Source of the DNA: Kalmusia sp. IMI 367209
Taxonomy: Eukaryota; Ascomycota; Dothideomycetes; Pleosporales; Didymosphaeriaceae
DNA: 64,000 nt
NCBI GenBank assembly: GCA_027946365.1
Contig: JAPEUQ010000005.1
Span: 1,426,001-1,490,000, forward strand
Direction of reading: 5' to 3'
The notes beneath the pieces were generated by a model. It saw only the letters and a program-made list of their open reading frames with translations, made no database searches and had not been told where the DNA came from. Below, in pieces: positions 22,701-33,010 of the stretch. A program made the position numbers and the translations under genes. Position 1 is the stretch's first letter. Every line of letters begins with the position of its first letter.

Positions 22701-23427
22701 GGAGAAGTGGCGACCTTTGACTCCCTTAGGCTTGCCCTCGGACCCGGATGTGTGAATGACAGCGTTGGTGTCGAATCGGGTCCCACCAACACACCTGGGA
22801 GTTCACTCTTGAGCTTCTGCTGCTCTTCCAGGACATCTCTGCCGCCCTTGTCACCACCGACCAATGTACCGTCATCTCGAAGCTGCAGCGCCGGAACTTC
22901 TGTTCGCAGATCCAAGTTATCGGATATGTAGCTGCGGACCTGTTCTGAAAGAGGGCCTGCCTCCTGGGTGGCTTTGTCGATGACGACAAGGGCGCGAGGC
23001 TGGGAGACTTCGAGGTAGATGCATTGACGGTCAGGAGGATATCTAGCTGTGTGTTAGCGGATGGCACAGGTATATGGGTCGCGTCGTCGCACAATGGATC
23101 CAATACGGAGAAGGTGGCTCCGGCCGCGAGAACGGCCATGATGGCGACCACGAGATCCACGCCGCGGTGGGCGAAGATCATGACCACCTCTCCACGCTGC
23201 ACGCCATGTTGTACAAAGTGATGTGACAATGTCGCTGTCGCCTCGAAGATGTGCTTGTAGGTGAATTTGCGCTCGGGCGTCCTAGTGGTGGCTGTCTCCA
23301 CGACGCATGCTCGGTCAGGATGCCGCCGCGCGTTCGCAGCGAATATTTCGTGGATGGGTCCCTTGAAGTCGGACCAGTTCAGGTCCGCTGTGGGATCAGG
23401 AATGTCGCCTTGGGGTACCGACCCCAT
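19789..23427 (-). CDS. LYS2: L-2-aminoadipate reductase (alpha-aminoadipate reductase)
   Basis: Exons 23427-23093, 23042-21769 and 21719-19789 join in matching phases (introns of 50 and 49 bases) to 1179 aa. The enzyme activates 2-aminoadipate with ATP, holds it on a phosphopantetheine arm and reduces it with NADPH to the semialdehyde, the fungal lysine pathway step. The adenylation domain has FSVLDPLYPPDRQ, the [21 protein letters not shown] block, NMYGTTETQRAVS and YRSGDLG. The carrier domain has FFDLGGHS with the attachment Ser near 676. The reductase has TGATGFLG at about 770-777 and Tyr939/Lys943 in YGQSKW. Oddity: at residues 210-226 the P-loop-like A3 motif (expected TSGSEG-x-PKGV) is replaced by an unrelated string because of two compensating insertions. 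It also lacks the roughly 230-residue N-terminal region of yeast Lys2. Confidence 0.93.
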
Positions 23428-24073
23428 TGTCGCAATTCAATGGAGGCGCGAAGCCTAGGTGACTGGGATGGCGGGGTCGCGTGGGCTGTGGGGAGCTCGA
23501 AATGCAGGATTGGTAGCAATGGAACCACGTTTTGGACTGTTGGAAGTGATTGAGCAAAAAGCGCTATAGCAGAGTGCGACTCATAACGGTATGACTCCGA
23601 GCGGGTGCCCGATGCTCGCGGCAATGGAGAGAATGACGCGGGTGGGCAAAGGTCTCAAAAATTAACCCGGCCCATGCGACATCGGAACGGTCCCGCGCGC
23701 CTAAAAGCTGGGGTCGTCGGCGGGAACAGCGTTGCGCCGGGCCCGCCTCAGCCCTACCAAAATGGCATACCCTCGTGGCCTGGCGATGCAGGCTGCAGGC
23801 TGGCCCGTACTGGCGAAGAGTTCTATTGCGCCTTGTCATCGCATCTCGAGGGTTGATGCTCCATCACTCATTGGCCGCATCCGCTCTCGTTGCCAACCCG
23901 CCCGCCCCTTCCGCGCTAAAAGTCACGGCGTACGGCATACGGCACGCCGCGAACGCGTAACTTAGGGGCTTCGCAAAAGTTGAGACGGCCCGTCGTACTG
24001 GAGACATTCACTGTGTTCCGCATCCAATGCCGCCATAAACGGTCGTCCTGGTCCTTTTCCGCTCCGAGCCGCA
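23428..24073. other. Divergent promoter of LYS2 and a membrane-protein gene
   Basis: This GC-rich 646-base gap lies between two divergent starts (23427 minus, 24074 plus). Short frames on both strands are GC-driven and carry no motif. No element is called. Confidence 0.5.
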
Positions 24074-26086
24074 ATGCCAGTCCAACGGACGCTGTTCGGC
24101 CAGCCTCTTGCGCTGCGCATGCCTCCGCGTCGATTCCAGCTGCTCTTTGTCTTCGTGCTGCTCTTCATAGCGACATTGTATGCCTTCGGCACACCTTCGC
24201 CTGACAGCATACCCACCTACGAGCAAGTCAAAGAGGCAGTCAAGGAGGGCCCGCACCTCCCAGACCATCTTCCCGACCTGTCAGAGCTGTCCGACCAGCT
24301 AGCAAAGCTGCCTAGTGAGCTTTCCAATCTGCCCGTCCCAGATGTCTTCAGTCCACCCGCGCACAAGCCCCCGGAACAAGCAAACAGCACAACCTCGAGT
24401 ACCTATGGAGCCATCAAGTGGTTCAGCGACTTCAAGTGGCACAACCCTTTCTCAAACAAGATCACCTTGGACGAAAACCGCGCCGTGCTCCCCCCTCTCG
24501 TCGATCGACCGCCGATATTCACCTATTACGAGCCGAAAGCGAAGCAGGACAAGGCAATCACAGAGGCAGAGAATAGGTTGATCTTGGCATGGCGGAGAGC
24601 ATGGTGGGCCCAAGGCTTCAAGCCTATCGTGCTGGCGCATAAAGATGCCATAGCAAATCCACAATACGAACTGATTCAGCGCATGAAGTTGGATCCGAAG
24701 GTGGAGCTGGAGATCAAGAGATGGTGTGCATGGGGATACATGGGTGGTGGCATCCTCGCCAATTGGACGGCGCTGCCTATGGCGCAGTACGATAACCCCA
24801 TGCTCGGATTCCTCAGGCGCAAGGAGTACCCTTCGCTATCTAGGGTGGAGTCGTTGCAGAATGGCATCTTCTTTGGACAATCGGCAGCTGTCAATAACGC
24901 CATCAAAGAAGCTATCAACAACGAGCTTCTTCGGGATGCAAAAGCGAATAAAGACAAGATTGAAAAGCTCGCAACCCAGGATGGCGGCATCGTAGTCAAT
25001 CTCCTAAAGGCAGACATTGCGGTCGACAAGAAGGCGAATGGCATCGCGTATTACACCAAGGATGTCATCGACAACAAGTACAAGACAGTCGCGGAAAAGC
25101 TTACAAACACTACGCAGGTAGAAGGTCTCGACCTTCTTGCAGAGTTGATCAACTCGCATCTCCACTTGACTTTCCAAGAGACTCATTCAGATGGAATCGC
25201 CATCGTAAAGCCGTTACCAGAGCACACAACCGCTCTTACCTACGAAGCCATCGAGATCGGACGGAACCTCACCCAATGCCCCAGCACTCCCATGCCGAAA
25301 TCCTGCCCACCAAACCGCCAGAAATGCAAACCCTGCGACCCCAACAAACCCCAGCCCTTTCAACTCATGCCCGCATACAAGAATGCTTCGAGCCTCTATT
25401 CTATCGGCACGGTACCCCATCCTTACACCCTGACCTCCCTCCACTACACCCGCGACGACATCGACGCCAAATTCATACGCGAGAACGCAGAACGCAACCT
25501 TTGGCTCAGCGCTTTGACAAAGGACACCCTGGGCAGCGAGCACAGCGCGCTATACCGCGTATTGTTCTTTAAAGAAGAAGTCGCAGCCCTCCGTAAACCC
25601 AGCCACTCCCTCTGGCTCACCGCCGAACGCGTCACCCAAACCGACCTCGAATGGATCTTCGGCTTCAATCTCCCTCGCCGCGCATCCCCGAACTCCGAAC
25701 CGTCTTCCCCTTCTGACAAATCCGAGCTCATCATTTTCCCACGGCCCGGTGAGCCCAAACCTATCGAAGGCGTGGAAATCCAAGAAGAACGATGGGTCCG
25801 GAATGAAGAGGAAAGATTGAAGAAAGCGAGGGAGGTACTTTCCAAGGACAGAGACAAGAAGGAGAAGGAAAAGGAAAAGGAGGAGGAGGAAACGAAAGAT
25901 ATAATCAAGGAGGTGGAGGATTGGAATTTGGCGGATGCAGAGGCGTGGCGGTTTGCGAGGGCGTTCTCGGCGAGGAGGAAGGTGGAGAGGCAGGTTTGGG
26001 AGGAAGAGGAGAATACGTATAGCGGGAGTGAGAGGAAGGCTGGTGTTAAAGGGAGTGGTAGAGGGAGTTGGGCCGATAAGAGGTAA
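24074..26086 (+). CDS. Type II membrane protein, glycosyltransferase-like
   Basis: A single exon encodes 670 aa. A short basic N-terminus (MPPRRFQ can also serve as start at 24119) precedes one hydrophobic segment at about residues 21-38, which predicts a type II Golgi/ER topology with the bulk in the lumen. A linker with heptad-like LPDLSELSDQLAKLPSEL follows. The body contains PPIFTYYEPKAKQDKAITEAE, AWRRAWWAQGFKPIVL and KRWCAWGYMGGGILANW near 216-231. The layout (arrangement of Trp/Arg helix, then a GGG-I-x-x-x-W turn) recalls GT32-type glycosyltransferases, but the acidic DxD that should follow GG is absent. A Cys cluster lies near 400-422. The C-terminal 100 residues are a Lys/Glu coiled coil. 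I recognise it as a conserved-looking fungal protein but cannot give its reaction. Confidence 0.8.
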   Translation: MPVQRTLFGQPLALRMPPRRFQLLFVFVLLFIATLYAFGTPSPDSIPTYEQVKEAVKEGPHLPDHLPDLSELSDQLAKLPSELSNLPVPDVFSPPAHKPPEQANSTTSSTYGAIKWFSDFKWHNPFSNKITLDENRAVLPPLVDRPPIFTYYEPKAKQDKAITEAENRLILAWRRAWWAQGFKPIVLAHKDAIANPQYELIQRMKLDPKVELEIKRWCAWGYMGGGILANWTALPMAQYDNPMLGFLRRKEYPSLSRVESLQNGIFFGQSAAVNNAIKEAINNELLRDAKANKDKIEKLATQDGGIVVNLLKADIAVDKKANGIAYYTKDVIDNKYKTVAEKLTNTTQVEGLDLLAELINSHLHLTFQETHSDGIAIVKPLPEHTTALTYEAIEIGRNLTQCPSTPMPKSCPPNRQKCKPCDPNKPQPFQLMPAYKNASSLYSIGTVPHPYTLTSLHYTRDDIDAKFIRENAERNLWLSALTKDTLGSEHSALYRVLFFKEEVAALRKPSHSLWLTAERVTQTDLEWIFGFNLPRRASPNSEPSSPSDKSELIIFPRPGEPKPIEGVEIQEERWVRNEEERLKKAREVLSKDRDKKEKEKEKEEEETKDIIKEVEDWNLADAEAWRFARAFSARRKVERQVWEEEENTYSGSERKAGVKGSGRGSWADKR

Positions 26087-26460
26087 TGTCTTTGTGAAGG
26101 TGATTCTGAGATGCATGGCTTGCGGGTTGAAATGGCGTTGGTGGCGTATAGAAGCGGCAGCTTTAGATGCGGAAGGCGTATCATGTGCTATAGATTTGAT
26201 CTTCTTCGACGTTAATGCCCAACAGCGCATCATTTACTCTAGAGCTACCAAAAGGCTACCGATGAGAGCAGTGTCGGGTTGGTTTTTGCTTTTGTTTGTT
26301 CTTAATATCAGTAGGAGCGCCACAGTACCACAAAGTGTCCGTGCCCCGCGCACACATATATATCTTCGCAATTACTAGCCGCTCAGAGTTCCTCTTACAC
26401 TAAAACCCCTCAATCTTTCGCAATCTATACCCGTCCGGTGCGAAGGGGCTGTCAAGCCCG
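26087..26460. other. Intergenic
   Basis: This short gap lies downstream of the glycosyltransferase-like gene and upstream of the F-box gene, both on the plus strand. No gene, repeat or RNA is recognised. Confidence 0.5.
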
Positions 26461-28692
26461 ATGGAGATGGAGATAACAGAACAAGTCATAGTGGGGATAT
26501 TGGATCTGGCAAAAGATGTGCTTGTGATGGTATTGGAGCTGGTAAACACTTTCCTCGCGAGTCGTTTGCAGCAGCTGTATACAGCTCTTGCTAACCCCGG
26601 GTATGAAGATTCCAGTCAAAGAGGATCTTGTAGCCCTATGCTCGGTCTCGCATGCTTTCCGTGTACTTACGCTGCCTTATCTTTACCGTAAGATCGAGAT
26701 CAACAGTCGAAGTATGCAGGAACGGGATCGGTTCTGTCGCTCTATTGCAGCAGGTGCCGCATCACACTTCCATTACACCACAAGTTTGACCATCTGGGAC
26801 ATGGAGGGCAACAATATCCCAAGATATCCATTTTTTTTGATCCCCTCCGAGCTCGCCGAACAGGATGACCAGTATAGGCTGTCATTTTCAGGACAGCGCT
26901 CTGTGCTTAAAACCGTCTTAAAGCATTTTGAAGTGGCCAAATTGAGATCATTTCGGTAAGGGCTTTTTGTTTGCAATCGAGCCTGATATTTGCACTAGCA
27001 TGGAAACATACTTCGAGAGTTGACCCATCTACCAAATTTCGCAGCTACAAAACAAAGTTTAGAAATCGCCCTGGTATGTATCTTGCATTCTGGGGTGAAT
27101 CGGGTTTGGAACGAATACCTATACTTTTCCCTAGTACCAATTACTACTTGAGGATTCGATTGAACCAACAATAAAAACCCTTGGCCGCTCGTTTTCTACA
27201 AGTATGCATCTTGTCAATTACCTTGCTGACCCTGTTTGCAGATTCGCATCAGAAGTTTTCGGTTTAGATAGTGACGACTGGAATTTGCTTAGAAAGCACA
27301 CGGAAACCTTACGGCACCTACATGTCGATTTTTCCCAATTGCCCTACTGGATGCGGCCATATCTGAAGACCCTTGACATGAAATTTCGATCGGACGCTGA
27401 TCCCCGCAGCCTTGCTTATATTCTAAAAGATAGTCCAACGACTGCCTTAGAACGCCTCCATCTAGAGTTCAGTGGTGATATGAGAACAGTCGCATACACA
27501 AGGAATGGATTTGACCAGATGCTCTCAAAGCACGAGATTTCTCTGGTTCATCTGGAACGTTTGACAGTCTTATCCCTTCGCTCCGTGAACCTCGAGGACT
27601 TGAATGCCTGGCGTGTGGCTCTCCCGCAGGTTAGTAACCTGAAAAAGCTCAACCTCATGGATTGCCCAGGAACGAATGCGTTTCTAAGTCACTTGGGAGA
27701 AACCTGCGTCATGTCAAGCTCGCAATTGGAGCATCTGAGTGCTAAGCTCGAAGAAATAGATGAAAGTCAAAGCTGCGATTTGTGTCTCCGCGAGTTCTAT
27801 AAGCATTGTGACAGACTGCAAAGTTTGCATATCAGCTGGGAACCATACTTCAGTATCCTAGATCCGGAGTGGACGTTGGACAGCCTTGCTCGATTTGGAC
27901 ACCGCCTTCGTTCATTATCGTTGCATAACTATGATTGTTGGGACGATGATCCAACTTTGCCATTAAGAAGCCTACAACAGATTTGTAGAGACTGTCCAAA
28001 TCTAGAGCAATTTGGCATTCAGATTCCGGAAAGTCTTATTGATGATAGCGACCGTGGACTGCTGCTATTCCAGGAATTATTACAGGTATGTTCGCATGAA
28101 GAGCAGAGTCCAGCGCAGTGCCATAATCTATTTGTAATTACCTAAACTCGAGGTGGATGCAAATTTCTTCCAATCTCCACTCCACGTCCTTGGAGTTCAT
28201 TATCATCATCGTTGCTAATCGACTATCTAGGAATGTTTCAATCGCTTTTCTAAACTTCGAATTATACACTTTCGCCAAATGGTCCATCATCCGTCAATGG
28301 TAGAGCGAGATCTTCCTAAACGAACGCCCGATGAAATTAGCTCGTCTATCCAAAATTGCGTGAATACCTTCTTGTCGCTTGTAACGTTACCTGAATTGCG
28401 TTATGTGGTATGGGGTTCGGACGAGGCGCAGAGCGATTTCGAAAACGATACAAAAGAGCTTGTTGCACAGCATTGCTATATCAAAGGTCAAGCAATCGAT
28501 GGCATGCCAGGTGGTAAAGGCAGCCCTATCGGCATACCAATCACGCAGTCTAGAATGAAACTGTGAGTTACACGCTCATCGTTATTATTCCTGTACTGAC
28601 TGTAAAGGAACGATCCTGATCTCGATATATTACAGTATGATCCAGTACCTTGGAGGAACGTTCGGGATCCAGCGCGGTTTTTGTATGATTGA
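26461..28692 (+). CDS. F-box protein with LRR-like body; one junction out of phase
   Basis: The model has six exons: 26461-26541, 26609-26955, 26999-27073, 27135-28085, 28231-28562 and 28608-28692. The first junction yields VMVLELIPVKEDLVALCSVS followed by HAFRVLTLPYLYRKIEI, a clear F-box at about residues 20-57. Exons 3 to 6 join in phase and encode an irregular leucine-rich body (HLERLTVLSLRSVNLEDL, LKKLNLMDCPG, LRSLSLHNYD). The F-box should bind Skp1 and the repeats a substrate for SCF ubiquitin ligase. The exon 2 end (phase 2) and exon 3 start (phase 0) do not match, although donor gtaagg and acceptor gcactag look good; one extra base would fix it. So the gene is either intact with a splice I missed or damaged by a single indel. 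Confidence 0.72.
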
Positions 28693-28889
28693 ACGGCGGG
28701 TTCTCTTCCCTCATTTACTCTTTGCAAATGGTCGCTCACTCACGAACGGTGAATATGCACGGTTGACGAGGCTAGGGTCTCATTGGAGCTTTTATATATA
28801 GAATTATACATTCCTTCAGTAGTAGTACATCGGACTTTGTGCGTTCCTAAAGTCATAGGGTACGTGCTCTACACTACTCTTCTCTTCTC

Positions 28890-29423
28890 CTAGCAAAAAG
28901 CCTCCATCCTCTCCCTAACAACCTTCCCCAGCTCCTCCAAATCCCCTACACACCGCACTCCAAACCGGCCACAGATGATCTCCACATGTCCTCTCTTATA
29001 AAACCCCTCCTCACAACAGACTACCACCTTGCTCTCTCTCTTTCCCTCTTCACCCCTCACTCTATCTCCTCCCCCATATAATGCCGCATACATCCCCAAC
29101 TCCATCAACGAGATCGGACACAGTGTTCCCGCCTTGAAGCAAAATACGATCAGCCCAGCCTTCTCTGCATGGAACATGTCCCACTCGACTGTTTCGCGAA
29201 AGGGCGTGAAAGAGACTTCTTCGCGCCAAGTCGAGTTCCAGTCGTCGCGGCGGGGATTAAGAATCTGGATGGGAAGGTGTGCGACCTGAGAAGCGAGGGA
29301 GGTAGTCCAATTGTCAGTGGACGAAGGCTCGATGGTCCCGAATAAGATGAGGCTTGGAGAGGTGAGGGTGGGATAGATAGGTGGAAAGTGAGTAGTTGCT
29401 TTTCCAGAAGTTGAGGATGCCAT
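28890..29423 (-). CDS. Nucleoside 2-deoxyribosyltransferase-like protein
   Basis: A single exon encodes 177 aa, the usual length of this fold. SPSLILFGTIEPSSTDNWTTSL forms the first strand and nucleotide loop, ILNPRRDDWNSTWREEV the second, and ETVEWDMFHAEKAGLIVFCF leads to GTLCPISLMELGMYA, where the acidic Glu after the PISL turn corresponds to the catalytic position of the family. VVVCCEEGFYKRGHVEIIC completes the Rossmann-like core. Members cleave or swap the N-glycosidic bond of deoxynucleosides or related nucleotides; many fungal copies are untested. There is no signal peptide. The gene is head-to-head with a HET-domain gene, with 202 bases between start codons. Confidence 0.82.
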   Translation of the reverse strand: MASSTSGKATTHFPPIYPTLTSPSLILFGTIEPSSTDNWTTSLASQVAHLPIQILNPRRDDWNSTWREEVSFTPFRETVEWDMFHAEKAGLIVFCFKAGTLCPISLMELGMYAALYGGGDRVRGEEGKRESKVVVCCEEGFYKRGHVEIICGRFGVRCVGDLEELGKVVRERMEAFC

Positions 29424-29625
29424 CCTGGATAGGCGATCGCATAGATGCTCGGCAAATGATTTTGGGGTGAGAATGTAGAGGTAAGGCTGAGTGGTGTAGG
29501 TGCCCCTCCCGGACTAGGACGAAGCCGGTTAGCCACACTGGGTCGCATGTATGCGGCCTCCGCTTCTGGCTATCCTTCTGTCTACTCCTTCGACACTTGC
29601 GGATATTCGATTGGTTCATGTCACG
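29424..29625. promoter_or_regulatory. Shared divergent promoter, deoxyribosyltransferase-like/HET
   Basis: The two divergent start codons (29423 minus and 29626 plus) are separated by only 202 bases, so promoters and leaders must overlap. I see no clear TATA or known fungal operator. The assignment rests on gene geometry only. Confidence 0.45.
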
Positions 29626-31698
29626 ATGCTCTGCTCTAATTGCGCGCAGATATGCGTTGTCGAAGGCGACTGTACCTTTCCGTCCTTAAGAGCCTTAAAA
29701 GACTCCGCTGATGCGGGCTGTGACTGTTGTGCTTTACTACTGTATTGCTTAGCATCGGAGGTGACCGTTACCGATGAAAATGCTGCATCCATCCAAACGA
29801 CGCCGGTAGGACTGTATTGGTGGGGGATGTGCGAATACGAGGATAGCGGCGCGCTTTTATATTTCCAGCCCACAGATTCCAAGCGAATCGATGTGAAGCT
29901 GGAGTTCTTTACGAAGCGTGGTATGTCAGGTCTTACCGCTCAAGGCTGAATTCTAACTCTCAAAGATGAGCCGGGCGCGGATAACGAGTGGGCTATGCAG
30001 AACGAAATCTCCGCAGATCCGCTGTCGGAATCGTCGGTTGCATTGGCAACAAGGTGGCTCGAGAATTGTATCATGACACATGAGGGCTGTAATGATTCCC
30101 CATACGATACTTATCCGTCCAGACTCTTATATGTTGGAGAACTCGAGACTGATCATGAGATCCGTCTAGTGGACGCATCAACGTTGGTTACACAAGATAT
30201 TACATACGCGACGCTCAGCCACTGCTGGGGAGAAGTGGAAAGGACATCAACTTGTCTTGAAAATCTCGAACGAATACAAATGGGCATTTCATTCCAGTCA
30301 CTAAGCCCAGTATTTCGAGACGCAGTGCGGGTTACACGGGCGCTCAATATCCGCTATCTATGGATTGATTCGCTCTGTATAGTTCAGGATTCTCCAGATG
30401 ATGTGGCTAAAGAAATGAGCAAGATGGCGGCTATTTTTGCGAACAGCTCACTTACGATAGCTGGTCCATCGTCTGTCAGCTCTCAAGAAGGCTTTTTGAA
30501 AGACAGAGAAGCTGGCATACGTTTCGTCCAACTGGGAAATCCGCCTATCAATCTTTACATGCGCAAAAGAGTCCGGGAGTTCGAGGAGGAGATACGGCGC
30601 GCACCACTCAACCGAAGAGGGTGGGTGTTTCAGGAATCGCAGCTATCTAGACGGATACTCTACTACTGCGTGGACAAGATGATTTGGCGATGTCGACACG
30701 AATGGGCAAGAGAAGACTCAGACAGTGGCTTTGACCTAGCATTTACGCCTGAGATCAACACCATATATCATGGGTGGAAGGAAATAGCCAAAGTAAAGCG
30801 CGGTGCTAAAGTTGACAATTCAATGGTCTCACAGAGAAAGCGCAGCAGAGATACTAAGTCATCACTGATTGCACAGTCCAACTGGTACCATTTGGTGGAC
30901 GAGTTCTCTCGGAAGAGGTTGACATATGAGAGTGACAAACTACCTGCTATCTCTGCTATTGCTCAAGAGGTTCGTCGACTCACCCACGACTCTACCGACG
31001 GTGACGAATCCTACATCGCTGGAATATGGTGGAGTGATTTGATCGATGGCTTGCTATGGCAGCGAGCATTAGGCGTTTGTTCCGACATCTATATGTCTCA
31101 ATACACGGATTTTATGGCTTTGTACGGCGTAGGTACACCATCCTTCAGCTGGGCGGCCTATGACGGGGTCGTTGATACGCATAAATGGCGCCGTCGGGGT
31201 CCTGGCGTAGAGCCGTTGGCATGGGCTGTGAATGCAGCTATTCGCCTCCGAAATAATGAAGACGCGACAGTCGGAGTATCAAGTGCGAGGGTCCAAATAG
31301 GTTGCTTTTGCCGCACAGTTGAATTCGAATCAGCGCCCCCGCCCCACAGCTTACGATATCTCGACAACATTGATGTTCGGGTGAGAATTCAAGGCTGGGA
31401 GGTTGAAGTGGCATTGAATGAAGAGGTTAAGATATCAATTATATTCGACCTTGAGAGCGAACGAGAGTCAACGGAGCCTGCTCTGTGCGTGCTAATGTCG
31501 GTATACAATGGTGGGCCTATTCCAAGGCGAGCACCTCAGCTGATCGGGAGAGACACCTACCCACCTGAATATTATTGCTTGATACTTCGTCGTGCTGATG
31601 TCTTTGACCTTGCAATTAAGGAACCATATCGACGGGTCGGAGTTGCCGTCATTGAAACGGATTTGTCTAGGGAGGAAATTGCTCGTTGGAGGGGTTAG
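29626..31698 (+). CDS. HET-domain (heterokaryon incompatibility) protein
   Basis: Exons 29626-29920 and 29966-31698 join in phase 1 across a 45-base intron (branch-like tctaactct) to give 675 aa. The start MLCSNCAQIC and the Cys-rich first 45 residues (CxxC, CDCC) are the usual N-terminal module before HET. The HET domain (PF06985) shows all three blocks: ITYATLSHCWGE near 178-188, IRYLWIDSLCIVQD near 227-240, and PLNRRGWVFQESQLSRR downstream. HET domains trigger cell death when unlike fungal individuals fuse, usually activated by a partner sensor; many paralogs have no assigned role. The C-terminal 250 residues show no known partner domain. No lesion is seen, so the gene looks functional. 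Confidence 0.92.
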
Positions 31699-32380
31699 AG
31701 GAAACGAACGCTAGATATAGTTTGAGTCACTTTTTATTAATGATGAGAAGTATCTTGTACTCTTGAAGAAAGATTCGCGATATCAATGAGAATACATGGC
31801 ATGCCCAAGTGGCATCTCAAATTGATAGTATGGAAGCTTGCAGAGGATTTTACAAGGCAAGACGGTTGCTCCTACGGAATCTAGTAAAACGGTCCGCTGA
31901 TTGCGTGATGAGGTTACAGACCAAGCAGATGCATGCACCCTTGTATGCAACATGGCGATAGAATTACTGATACTGGGAAATTGACGCTTGACTACTCGTC
32001 CAGAGTTGCACAAAGTACTCTATTTTGGCTCTCTTGTTTCTCCATCCTTCCTATCATCGGCTTTATTCCTATCCTTGGCTTTCTTGTTCGCTTCTGCACA
32101 TGCTCCCACGCTTTATCGTCACTTCTTTTAACCTCTCGAGACATTTTTAATCCAAGCCCGAATATCAGGATTAGAAAGATTTACGGAGTCTTCCTTTACT
32201 TCGATACAGGGTTGCCTACATCTATTGGCAAGGCCGGCGTCCGCCCGCCGCTGGTACAAATGTGGCTCATCAGAGCTACAGGAGATCCGCACCCATTAGG
32301 CCGACAACTTATAGCCCTCGAATTAGAACATATGGGATAGCCGATTATTTTTGCGTACCGGCACTGTGCTCTAACCGACT

Positions 32381-32433
32381 GCGATACGGCCGTATCGCGG
32401 TCCGGTTTGACGTTAGTAACATCAAACGGACCG
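32381..32433. repeat. Perfect 18-base palindrome plus adjacent hairpin
   Basis: Bases 32381-32398 read gcgatacggccgtatcgc, an exact palindrome. Immediately next, ggtccggtttga (32399-32410) and tcaaacggaccg (32422-32433) form an inverted repeat with an 11-base loop and a single bulge. Two strong structures back to back are not expected by chance in this composition. They could be the end of a decayed mobile element or a protein-binding site. Confidence 0.6.
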
Positions 32434-33010
32434 GAACGACTGTATCTCTAGCACTCAATGGACTGAACGTGACTATGCAAAATTAGCGGTTGATTGTGAT
32501 GTGACAAAGGCCAGTGCGTTGTTTGGCCTGCTTGCGAGACAGGCACTTCGAGTGCAAGAATCTAGGATTGAGTAGGGCGATGTGACGGCTGCGCATCTAG
32601 TGTTCCGTCGCGGAAAAAAACTTCTTGTTGTGCGATTTTCTGTAGTTGGGAGCTGGCAAAACAAAAGTGGAGAAGTGTGCAGCCCCTCAACAAAGCGTTA
32701 TACCGCGAAGTACTCATCAGAACCACGATATTGGGGCTATGTAGCGACAAAGTTACTTGCCACTCCCTAGAGGAGATCCGGATTTCTCTAGGTTAGGTAA
32801 AGTTGCAGCCCTAGGGTGTTTCAAGACATAAGGAACGGTCCGTTTTTGCCGATTCCCGATTTCTCATGTAAGCACGCCTATACAGCTAACCTCTTGTGTA
32901 CACCGACGAATGGCTAGCAGGGTTCATAGTTTGTCTGGTTGGTAAGATCACTACGAATTAGGCATCCTACTAGTACTCAATTTTCTATCGTCCATCGTGT
33001 TCGTATTAAT

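Noticed and set aside
25444..26233. Long minus-strand frames (up to 246 codons)
   Set aside because: They are antisense to the glycosyltransferase-like gene; their Ser/Leu/Phe-rich sequence mirrors the Lys/Glu coiled coil on the plus strand.
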